From assembly GCA_041499965.1 (NCBI GenBank), contig JBGQLG010000255.1, positions 1-7,309 of the forward strand: a stretch of 7,309 nucleotides of DNA, written 5' to 3'. This DNA is from AR5 sp041499965. GTDB lineage: Bacteria > Methylomirabilota > Methylomirabilia > Rokubacteriales > CSP1-6. The translations under genes and the position numbers were made by a program. A model generated the notes under the pieces. It was not told where the DNA came from. It saw nothing but the letters and a program-made list of their open reading frames with translations, and searched no databases. Shown one piece after another: positions 1 to 5,425 of the stretch (position 1 is its first letter; each line of letters starts with the position of its first letter).

Positions 1-354
1 CACGTGACGGCCATGCTGGAGTCGAAGGCGGCGTTCGATCGGCTCGACGGCATCGCGTCCGTTCCCGGGATCGACGCGCTCACCATCGGGCCGACCGACC
101 TGGCCCAGGACCTCGGCGTGCTCGGGACGCCCAAGCAGCGCGACGTGCTGAACGAGTACCGGCGGCGGCTGGTCGACGCCTGCCGCAAGCACGGCAAGGC
201 CGTGTCGATGGCCGTGGACTCGGTCGAGACGGTGCGCGAGATGATCACGATGGGCGCGACGATCGTGAACTTCTCGTCGGAGACGGCGGTGCTGCGCGCG
301 GGGTACGCGACGGCCGTGGCCGAGATCCGCCGCCCGGTCGTCGCGCGCGCCTGA
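1..354 (+). CDS. HpcH/HpaI-family class II aldolase, C-terminal part (5' end outside window)
   Basis: This is the last 117 codons of a metal-dependent aldolase/citrate-lyase-like enzyme. The family cleaves or forms C-C bonds of 2-keto-hydroxy acids with pyruvate or a similar donor, in the cytoplasm. Visible family marks are MLES near the window start and GIDALTIGPTDLAQDLG at fragment residues 23-39. The Glu at fragment residue 7 and the Asp at residue 33 are 26 apart, as are the two metal ligands (E149 and D175) known from HpcH, so both ligands seem intact. The later KHGKAVSMAVDS and TIVNFSSETAVLRAG stretches match the usual C-terminal barrel strands. The reading frame is already open at base 1, so the true start lies upstream. 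It is followed directly, in the same frame, by the MFS gene, which suggests co-transcription. The substrate cannot be told; 4-hydroxy-2-oxoheptanedioate aldolase and 2-keto-3-deoxy-sugar-acid aldolase are both possible. Confidence 0.9.
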   Translation, partial: HVTAMLESKAAFDRLDGIASVPGIDALTIGPTDLAQDLGVLGTPKQRDVLNEYRRRLVDACRKHGKAVSMAVDSVETVREMITMGATIVNFSSETAVLRAGYATAVAEIRRPVVARA

Positions 355-363
355 CGGGCCGCC

Positions 364-1569
364 ATCTTCCAGCTCGCGCTCTTCCGCCTCGCGGACTTTC
401 GCTGCCTGGCGGCGTCCGTTCTCTTGAACTCCCTCGGGATGATGGGCGAGGTGGTCGTGCTGGGCTGGCTCGCGCTCACGCTGACGAACTCGCCCTTCCT
501 GGTCGGCGTGGCCATGGGCATGCGGATGCTGCCCCTCTTCTTCGTAGGCGTCTTCGCCGGGGCGCTGGCCGATCGGGTGCCGCGCCATCGGCTGCTCATG
601 GTCACCGGCGCCGGCCAGGCCGTCACCGCGGCGACGCTCGGCACGCTGGCCGTGCTGGGAGTCGTGCGTCTCGATCATCTGCTGATGCTGACGCTGCTGG
701 CCGGCGTGCTGCGCGCGCTCGAGCACGCGGCTCGCCAGAGCTACACGCACGACGTGGTCGGCGGCCCGGCGCTCATCAACGGGCTGGCGATCCTCGGCGT
801 CGCCATGCGGGGCGGCTGGCTGGTCGGCTCGCTCGGCGTCGGCGCGGTGATCGCGCACTACGGCTCCGGCGTCGCCTACCTGGTCGTCGCCGTCGGCTTC
901 CTGGGGGGTGCGCTCGCGCTGCTGCCGGCTTCGACGCCTCGTCGCACCCGGGCGGCCGACACGGGCTCGCTGTGGCGCAGCGCCACCGAGTTCCTCGTCG
1001 CGGTGGGACGCGACCGCACGCTCCTGATGCTGATGATGCTGACCGCCGGTGCCGAGATCCTGGGCTTCGCCCACCAGGCCCTGTTGCCGAGCCTCGCCCG
1101 CGACGTGCTCCACCGGGGGCCCGAGGGGCTGGGCGCGCTCAACGCCGCGCGCTCCGTGGGCGGCATCCTCGGGCTCGCCGCCGCCTCGGCGCGCGGCGGG
1201 GCGGGCGGCGGCGCGCTGTTCCTGGCGGTGCTCGGGTCGTTCGGGGCCGGGCTGATGGTGCTCGGCGCCGCGCCGCACGTCGTCGGGTTCGTCGGCGTGC
1301 TCGTCGTGCTGACCATCGTGAACGCGGCCGGCGCGCTGGCCGACCTGCTCGCCCAGGGCCTGCTGCAGCTCGGCGTGCCGGCGCATCTGCGCGGGCGCGC
1401 CGGCGGCGCCTGGGTCGTCGCCATCGGCCTGGCGCCGATCGGCCAGCTGCAGATCGGCGCGCTCGCCTCGCTGTTCGGCGTCGGCATCGCGCTGGGCACC
1501 AGCGGCCTGGCGCTGGCGATCCTGGCCGCCTCCACCGCGCTGCTCGTCCCCCGCATGCGCCGGGTGTAG
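364..1569 (+). CDS. MFS transporter, 12 TM, exporter-like (start uncertain: ATC 364 or TTG 424)
   Basis: This is a major facilitator superfamily permease of the inner membrane, most like the MFS_3/enterobactin-exporter type that moves small molecules by proton antiport. About twelve hydrophobic helices can be counted. The signature loop after helix 2 reads GALADRVPRHRLL (residues 46-58 counted from TTG 424), the family's G-x-x-x-D-R-x-x-R motif. The only conventional start after the upstream TGA is TTG at 424, which gives 381 residues. However, the in-frame codons 364-423 read as normal family N-terminus (FQLALFRLADFRCLAASVLL) and contain the first half of helix 1. I therefore extend the gene to the ATC at 364, which gives 402 codons including the stop, but this start is inferred. 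No clear Shine-Dalgarno is seen at either site. Translation may be coupled to the aldolase, whose stop is nine bases before 364. The substrate is unknown. Confidence 0.85.
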   Translation: MFQLALFRLADFRCLAASVLLNSLGMMGEVVVLGWLALTLTNSPFLVGVAMGMRMLPLFFVGVFAGALADRVPRHRLLMVTGAGQAVTAATLGTLAVLGVVRLDHLLMLTLLAGVLRALEHAARQSYTHDVVGGPALINGLAILGVAMRGGWLVGSLGVGAVIAHYGSGVAYLVVAVGFLGGALALLPASTPRRTRAADTGSLWRSATEFLVAVGRDRTLLMLMMLTAGAEILGFAHQALLPSLARDVLHRGPEGLGALNAARSVGGILGLAAASARGGAGGGALFLAVLGSFGAGLMVLGAAPHVVGFVGVLVVLTIVNAAGALADLLAQGLLQLGVPAHLRGRAGGAWVVAIGLAPIGQLQIGALASLFGVGIALGTSGLALAILAASTALLVPRMRRV

Positions 1570-1572
1570 CGC

Positions 1573-2649
1573 GTGGCGATCGACGCGATCGGCGCGCTGC
1601 TCTCGCCGCTGCTCGGCACGCTCGAGCGCATCGTGTGGGTGCAGCGCCATCTGCATCCGCCGGTGGCCGGGCGCCTCGCCGACGCGCTGGCTCCGGCGAC
1701 CGAGGCCGTGACCCTGCCGTTGCAGGCGCTGGAGGCGGCCGCGTGTCCGGAGGACCTCGTGTTCCTGCGCGAGCGGCTCGTGGACGTGACGCGGCAGACG
1801 CTCGACATGGTCGGCGCGTTCGTCGAGGCGGCGCGCGGCGCCGGCGATCCGTTCGAGCTCTACCGGGCGCTCCGGCGATTCTCCCGCGTGCAGGAGGCGC
1901 TCTATCCGCTGGCGCCCGTCCTGGAGCCGGTGAGCCGCTGGTTCCTGGAGCCGGGGCGGCGCAACGACGACGCGGTCGTCGAGCGCTTGCGGGCCGGCGC
2001 TTTGCGGGAGACGGAAGGCGCGCGGGTCGGCGTGCTCCACGCCGACAACGAGCGCAACGCGCGCGGCGGGTTCTCGCTCTACGTCCCCGAGTCGTGGGAT
2101 GGCCGGACCGCCCGGCCGCTGGTCGTGGCGCTGCACGGCGGCACCGGGCACGGCCGCGACTTCCTCTGGAGCTGGCTACGCGAGGCGCGGGCCCGCGAGG
2201 TGCTGCTGCTCTCGCCGACGTCGCAGGACCGGACGTGGTCGATCATGGGCGAGGATCGCGACGGCGAGGCGCTGGCGCGGATGGTCGAGAGCGTGACCGC
2301 GCGCTACCCGGTCGATCGCGCGCGCGTCCTGCTGACCGGCATGTCCGACGGCGGCACCTACACGATGATCTGCGGCCTGCAGGACGGCACGCCGTTCACG
2401 CACCTGGCCCCGGCCTGCGGGGTGCTGCATCTGGGGCTGCTGGGCGGTGGGCTCGAGCGGGCCCGCGACAAGCCGATCTATCTGATCCACGGCGCGCTCG
2501 ACTGGATGTTCCCGGTGTACACGGCGCGCATGGCCCAGGAGGCGCTGACCGCCGTCGGGGCCCGCCTCGTCTACCGCGAGCTGGCCGACCTCTCCCACAC
2601 CTATCCGCGCGACGAGAACCCGCTGATCCTCGACTGGCTCACCGCGTGA
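1573..2649 (+). CDS. alpha/beta-hydrolase, esterase/PHB-depolymerase-like, with a helical N-terminal half
   Basis: A 358-residue protein whose C-terminal two thirds is an alpha/beta-hydrolase of the phospholipase/carboxylesterase or PHB-depolymerase type, so it probably hydrolyses an ester. The oxyanion segment VVALHGGTGHG is at residues 184-194. The nucleophile elbow GMSDG is at 256-260 (Ser258), the acid is Asp310 in HGALDWMFP, and the catalytic His is His342 in DLSHTYPRDE; the triad is complete. Residues 1-150 hold no hydrolase motif. They look mostly helical and amphipathic, with a stretch at 93-127 rich in Leu, Arg and aromatics that ends in EPVSRWFLEP. There is no signal peptide, so I expect a cytoplasmic enzyme. 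The GTG start lies three bases after the MFS stop without a clear ribosome binding site, which points to translational coupling in one operon. The substrate is unknown; a lipid or polyester fragment, or a compound exported or detoxified with the MFS pump, are guesses. Confidence 0.85.
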   Translation: MAIDAIGALLSPLLGTLERIVWVQRHLHPPVAGRLADALAPATEAVTLPLQALEAAACPEDLVFLRERLVDVTRQTLDMVGAFVEAARGAGDPFELYRALRRFSRVQEALYPLAPVLEPVSRWFLEPGRRNDDAVVERLRAGALRETEGARVGVLHADNERNARGGFSLYVPESWDGRTARPLVVALHGGTGHGRDFLWSWLREARAREVLLLSPTSQDRTWSIMGEDRDGEALARMVESVTARYPVDRARVLLTGMSDGGTYTMICGLQDGTPFTHLAPACGVLHLGLLGGGLERARDKPIYLIHGALDWMFPVYTARMAQEALTAVGARLVYRELADLSHTYPRDENPLILDWLTA

Positions 2650-2665
2650 CCCCCGCGCGGCGCGC

Positions 2666-2671
2666 TACACT
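2666..2671 (+). promoter_or_regulatory. possible -10 box for the SYLF gene
   Basis: TACACT sits in the 44-base gap between the hydrolase stop and the SYLF start and would place a transcription start near 2678, about 16 bases before the ATG. I see no matching -35 hexamer 16-18 bases upstream, so this is a weak call. Read-through from the upstream operon could also supply expression. Confidence 0.3.
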
Positions 2672-2681
2672 GACCCGCGGT

Positions 2682-2687
2682 GGAGGG
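2682..2687 (+). promoter_or_regulatory. Shine-Dalgarno site of the SYLF gene
   Basis: GGAGGG lies six bases before the ATG at 2694. It is a near-ideal ribosome binding site and fixes the start of the SYLF gene. It contrasts with the MFS, alpha/beta-hydrolase, TauD and ABC ATPase genes, which lack a clear site. Confidence 0.75.
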
Positions 2688-2693
2688 CAACCC

Positions 2694-3386
2694 ATGCTGA
2701 AGCGATGGATCAGCGGGGTGATCCTGACGGCGCTGGCGACGGCGGCGAGCGCGGCCGACGGCAACGAGGCGGCGGAGCGGCTGCGGAAGGCGACGAGCGT
2801 GCTGGCGGCGATGGCCAGTGGCGGCGACGCCGTGATCCCGCGCGACCTGCTGGCCCAGGCTCGCGCCGTCGCGGTGTTTCCCGGCGTGACGAAGGCGGCC
2901 GTCATCGTGGGGGGTCGTCACGGCGAGGGCGTCGTCAGCGCCCGGCGCGCGGACGGCTTCTGGAGCGCGCCCGTCTTCTACGAGATCGGCGGGGGCAGCT
3001 TCGGGCTCCAGGTGGGCGGGCAGGTGGTCGACCTGGTGCTGCTCGTGATGAGTCAGCAGGGCGTGGAGAGCATGCTCAAGAGCGAGTTCACGCTGGGCGG
3101 TGACGCGTCGCTGGCCGCCGGCCCCAACAGCCTGCACGAGGGCGTGGGCACCGACGGCCGGTTCAAGGCCGAGATCTTCTCGTACGCGCGATCGAGCGGG
3201 CTCTTCGCCGGCGTGTCGTTCGAGGGCAGCCACATGACACCCCAGGGTGAGCTGATCCGCCGCGTCTACGGCGCGAAGGCGGACTCCCGCGACGTGCTGC
3301 TCGCCGGCAAGTACACGCCGCCGGCAGCGGCCGCGGGATTCCTGGCGGCCCTCCGCTCGTACGCGCCGACGCCCAGGAAGAGGTGA
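2694..3386 (+). CDS. secreted SYLF (Ysc84-like) lipid-binding domain protein
   Basis: A 230-residue protein with an N-terminal Sec-type signal peptide: positive MLKR, a hydrophobic core, then ATAASA before the likely cleavage between residues 20 and 21. It should therefore be periplasmic or outside the cytoplasmic membrane. The rest is one SYLF/Ysc84 domain. Landmarks are ARAVAVFPGVTKAAVIVGG (residues 56-74), GEGVVSAR (77-84), FYEIGGGSFGLQVGGQVVDLV (95-115, glycine-rich), and the C-terminal GLFAGVSFEG (169-178) followed by RRVYG. In eukaryotes this domain binds phosphoinositides. The bacterial members are abundant single-domain secreted proteins whose function is poorly known, often annotated as lipid-binding. 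The length is usual for the bacterial family. The start is set by GGAGGG six bases upstream. It has its own short leader and need not belong to the preceding operon. Confidence 0.92.
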   Translation: MLKRWISGVILTALATAASAADGNEAAERLRKATSVLAAMASGGDAVIPRDLLAQARAVAVFPGVTKAAVIVGGRHGEGVVSARRADGFWSAPVFYEIGGGSFGLQVGGQVVDLVLLVMSQQGVESMLKSEFTLGGDASLAAGPNSLHEGVGTDGRFKAEIFSYARSSGLFAGVSFEGSHMTPQGELIRRVYGAKADSRDVLLAGKYTPPAAAAGFLAALRSYAPTPRKR

Positions 3387-3391
3387 CGGCG

Positions 3392-3420
3392 TTGACGCGG
3401 GTGGCCGGCCGCCGCATAGT
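3392..3420 (+). promoter_or_regulatory. sigma70-type promoter of the TauD-family gene, predicted leaderless
   Basis: TTGACG at 3392-3397 and CATAGT at 3415-3420 are separated by 17 bases, the ideal spacing for a housekeeping sigma factor. Transcription would start about seven bases after the -10 box, at 3427, which is the A of the ATG of the dioxygenase gene. No Shine-Dalgarno is present between the box and the ATG, in agreement with a leaderless mRNA. Confidence 0.6.
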
Positions 3421-3426
3421 TGGGCC

Positions 3427-4338
3427 ATGACGACCATCGAGCCGACCGGCGAGATCCTGGGCGCGACGGTGCGAGGTCTCGACCTCGCCGAGCCACTGGA
3501 CGACACGGCCTTCGCGACGATCCTGACGGCCCTGGGCCGCCACGGCGTGCTGCGCTTCCCGGACCAGCACCTCGACGCGGCGGCGCTCCGCGACTTCTCG
3601 CGGCGCTTCGGCTCCATCCAGGAGATGCTCACCGGGTACCACGAGCCGGACATGCCGGAGGTCGGCATCCTGTCAAACGTCGTGGAGAACGGCCGTCCGA
3701 TCGGGCTGGCCGACGCCGGGCAGGACTGGCACACCGACATGTCCTACAACCCGACGATCGGTTTCCTCAACGTGCTGTTCGCCGTGAAGGTGCCGCGCCG
3801 CAACGGGCAGGTGCTCGGCGCCACGGCGTTCGTCAACACGCACGCGGCCTACGAAGGGCTGTCGTCCGAGATCAAGACGCGGCTGGCGGGCATGACGGCG
3901 ACGCACGACTTCAACAAGTTCTGGGAGAACATGCGCAGCCGGCCGGGCAGCACGCGCGGGCCGATGACGGAGGAGCAGCGCCGGCGGCGGCCGCCGTCCG
4001 TCCACCCGCTGTTCCTGACGCATCCGATCAGCGGGCGACCGGTGCTCTACTGCAACCCTGGCTACGCGATCCGCATCAACGAGCTCGCCGAGGCCGAGAG
4101 CGACCGGATGCTTGAGACGCTCTTCGCGCACCAGCTCCAGCCGAGCTATCAGTACCAGCACCGCTGGACCGAGGGTGACGTGCTGGCGTGGGATCACATC
4201 GGCACGCTGCACAACGCCATCCCCGACTACGGCCCCGACGAGCATCGGCTGATGAAGCGCTGCCAGGTGATGGCGGACCGCGTCTTCGATCCGGCGTTCT
4301 TGCGACAGGCCGGCGTCGCGAGTGTGCCCGCGGGCTAA
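3427..4338 (+). CDS. TauD/TfdA-family Fe(II)/2-oxoglutarate-dependent dioxygenase
   Basis: A cytoplasmic, 303-residue non-heme iron oxygenase that should couple 2-oxoglutarate decarboxylation to hydroxylation of a small substrate, as taurine dioxygenase and 2,4-D dioxygenase do. The iron-binding HxD is WHTDMSY at residues 101-107 (His102, Asp104). The distal His is His262 in GTLHNAIPDY. The 2-oxoglutarate-binding arginine is most likely Arg278 in RLMKRCQV, with Arg274 matching the other conserved arginine; spacing from the distal His is one residue longer than in E. coli TauD by my hand alignment. The N-terminal LGATVRGLDLAEPLDD and HGVLRFPDQ blocks, and HPLFLTHPISGRPVLYCNPGY at 193-213, are typical. 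Length is normal. It stands alone behind its own promoter, and the next gene converges on it, so it is probably a single-gene transcript. The substrate (taurine, alkyl sulfate, phenoxyacid or other) cannot be told. Confidence 0.92.
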   Translation: MTTIEPTGEILGATVRGLDLAEPLDDTAFATILTALGRHGVLRFPDQHLDAAALRDFSRRFGSIQEMLTGYHEPDMPEVGILSNVVENGRPIGLADAGQDWHTDMSYNPTIGFLNVLFAVKVPRRNGQVLGATAFVNTHAAYEGLSSEIKTRLAGMTATHDFNKFWENMRSRPGSTRGPMTEEQRRRRPPSVHPLFLTHPISGRPVLYCNPGYAIRINELAEAESDRMLETLFAHQLQPSYQYQHRWTEGDVLAWDHIGTLHNAIPDYGPDEHRLMKRCQVMADRVFDPAFLRQAGVASVPAG

Positions 4339-4363
4339 CCGCCCCACCAACGCGCGAGCGCGG

Positions 4364-4378
4364 CGGCGATAGTCGCCG
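4364..4378. terminator. small hairpin between convergent genes, possible terminator
   Basis: CGGCGA, a TAG loop and TCGCCG form a perfect six-pair stem with a three-base loop. It sits between the TauD-gene stop (4338) and the minus-strand hydrolase stop (4381), the expected place for a two-way terminator. No T-run follows on either strand, so it is not a classical intrinsic terminator; in such GC-rich DNA a six-pair stem can arise by chance. Confidence 0.25.
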
Positions 4379-4380
4379 GG

Positions 4381-5241
4381 TCACCGTTCCTTCAGCGCCG
4401 CGAGGATGTTCTTGGAGCCCGTGACGAAGCCGAAGCACTTCTTGACGTTGAAGATGGTCGCCTCCGTGCAGTAGTCCGGCGACGTGGTCGCACTGCAGTC
4501 GTCGACGAGCACGCAGCCGTAGCCGAGGAAGTTGGCGTCCTGCAGGGTGCACATCACGCACTGGTCGACGTTGACGCCGCCGAACAGGAGCGTGCGGACG
4601 CCGAGGTTGCGCAGGATGCTGTCGAGCGGCGTGTCCCAGAAGCCGCTGATCCGGTACTTGTCCACCTTGACGTCGCCGGGCTCCTGCTTCAGCTCGTCGA
4701 CCACGGCGGCGGCCCAGCTGTCCTTCTCCAGGACGCGCGCGCCGCTGCGGGGGAGGGGATCGCCGAGGCCGATGCCCTCTCCGGTCGGCTTGTAGAGGTG
4801 CAGCTGGTTCGGCGCCATGTTCATCAGATCGGGACGGTTGCCCCAGTTCACCCAGATGATCGGCAACCCCGCGCCGCGCAGCCCGGGCAGCAGGCGCACG
4901 AGCGGTGCGATGGGCGTGCGGTCGGGCGTGAAATCGACGCCGAGGTGATCGACCCAGCCGCCCTTGGCGCAGAAATCGTTCTGCATGTCGATGACGATCA
5001 TGGCGGTGCGGCTCAGGTCGAGCGTCAGCGTCTGGGGCGCCGCCTGGATCGTGAGCGGCCGGGGCGCCGGGGGTGGCTGCGACATGTCGACGTGACCGGC
5101 ATCGACCATCCACTGGTGGCCTGGGGCCGAGCCGAGCGGGCGTCGCCCCGAGGCCCACGGGCGAGGAGCGGACGAGCGCGGGGTGGACGAGCGCGGGGCA
5201 GCCGGGCGAGGGCTGGACGGACGACGCGGTGATCGTGCCAT
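4381..5241 (-). CDS. isochorismatase-family cysteine hydrolase with repeat-rich N-terminal extension
   Basis: A 286-residue cytoplasmic hydrolase. The catalytic triad of the family is visible: Asp85 in IDMQNDF, Lys195 in VDKYRISGF and the nucleophile Cys228 in GGVNVDQCVMCT. Relatives include isochorismatase, nicotinamidase, N-carbamoylsarcosine amidase, biuret hydrolase and ureidoacrylate amidohydrolase (RutB). The pattern here, with a long loop between Asp and Lys and GFWDTPLDSILRNLGV, looks more like the amidase/RutB side than true isochorismatase; this is inference. The start at 5241 is chosen because GGAGG stands seven bases upstream. It adds about 52 residues before the internal Met (5085) at which a typical family member would begin. 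This extension is rich in Pro, Arg and Ser and has tandem xxxPR repeats. The gene is divergent from the BMP/ABC importer genes and may act on what they import. Confidence 0.88.
   Translation of the reverse strand: MARSPRRPSSPRPAAPRSSTPRSSAPRPWASGRRPLGSAPGHQWMVDAGHVDMSQPPPAPRPLTIQAAPQTLTLDLSRTAMIVIDMQNDFCAKGGWVDHLGVDFTPDRTPIAPLVRLLPGLRGAGLPIIWVNWGNRPDLMNMAPNQLHLYKPTGEGIGLGDPLPRSGARVLEKDSWAAAVVDELKQEPGDVKVDKYRISGFWDTPLDSILRNLGVRTLLFGGVNVDQCVMCTLQDANFLGYGCVLVDDCSATTSPDYCTEATIFNVKKCFGFVTGSKNILAALKER
5170..5198. repeat. two 14-bp direct repeats, 15-bp period, coding for pentapeptide repeats
   Basis: GGACGAGCGCGGGG occurs at 5170-5183 and again at 5185-5198. The period of 15 bases equals five codons and encodes, on the minus strand, the best-conserved pair (SSTPR, SSAPR) of a run of pentapeptides ending in PR at the N-terminus of the cysteine hydrolase. 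PSSPR and PAAPR directly before them are more diverged copies. Confidence 0.75.
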
Positions 5242-5247
5242 GACGGA

Positions 5248-5253
5248 TCCTCC
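5248..5253 (-). promoter_or_regulatory. Shine-Dalgarno site deciding the cysteine-hydrolase start
   Basis: On the minus strand GGAGGA lies about six bases before the ATG at 5241. The internal candidate starts at 5109 and 5085 have no comparable site. This supports the long, repeat-bearing N-terminus as translated protein. Confidence 0.6.
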
Positions 5254-5357
5254 AGAGTGTGCGTGCGATCCGGGAGCCCCGCGCGCCCAGCAACAACGCC
5301 AGCCGGGCAGCAACTCGAGCCCGGGCACGACGCGTTTCCCGGAACAACGTCGGCCGG

Positions 5358-5363
5358 ATTATA
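5358..5363 (-). promoter_or_regulatory. -10 box (consensus TATAAT) of the cysteine-hydrolase gene
   Basis: On the minus strand bases 5363 to 5358 read TATAAT, an exact sigma70 -10 box in very GC-rich DNA. The start point would be near 5351, leaving a leader of about 110 bases. The best -35 candidate is GTGATA (minus strand, 5384-5379) with a short 15-base spacer, which is weak. Confidence 0.5.
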
Positions 5364-5375
5364 GCGTGCGATTTG

Positions 5376-5384
5376 TGGTATCAC
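5376..5384 (+). promoter_or_regulatory. possible extended -10 promoter of the BMP/ABC importer genes
   Basis: TGG followed by TATCAC is a TGn-extended -10 element. Transcription would start near 5391, about 35 bases before the ATG of the binding-protein gene. No good -35 box is seen at 5356-5361, as is allowed for extended -10 promoters. The rest of the 184-base divergent region (5242-5425) shows no clear operator palindrome to me. Confidence 0.35.
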
Positions 5385-5413
5385 CGTGGGGTTCGCGACC
5401 TCAACTCGTGTAC

Positions 5414-5419
5414 AAGGAG
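5414..5419 (+). promoter_or_regulatory. Shine-Dalgarno site of the BMP binding-protein gene
   Basis: AAGGAG lies six bases before the ATG at 5426. It rules out the longer reading frame, which is open upstream to 5183, and places the twin-arginine signal peptide exactly at the N-terminus. Confidence 0.8.
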
Positions 5420-5425
5420 CGGGCA

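Noticed and set aside
876..1808. Minus-strand open frame opposite the MFS gene
   Set aside because: Ser/Ala/Arg/Pro-rich shadow of the plus-strand coding sequence with no recognisable motif.
972..2693. Very long open plus-strand frame running through the MFS and alpha/beta-hydrolase genes into the SYLF gene
   Set aside because: Its product is an Arg/Ala/Gly-rich string without domain features; the real SYLF gene only starts at 2694 behind a ribosome binding site. It is open because of high GC at third codon positions.
2601..3740. Long minus-strand open frame opposite the SYLF and TauD genes
   Set aside because: Low-complexity His/Arg/Ala-rich translation, no start signal, and it lies opposite genes with clear families.
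4352..4361. GCGC-GA-GCGC inverted repeat between the convergent genes
   Set aside because: Four-pair arms with a two-base loop cannot form a stable hairpin and are common by chance in this base composition.
5242..5328. Further N-terminal extension of the cysteine hydrolase to an ATG at 5328
   Set aside because: No ribosome binding site at that ATG, while GGAGG stands just before the ATG at 5241; this stretch is better read as 5' leader.
4076..5347. Second minus-strand frame across the cysteine-hydrolase gene
   Set aside because: It is shifted from the frame that carries the catalytic Asp, Lys and Cys and gives an Arg-rich shadow translation.
5183..5425. Longer start for the BMP binding protein
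   Set aside because: It would bury the twin-arginine signal peptide internally; AAGGAG and the Tat motif fix the start at 5426.
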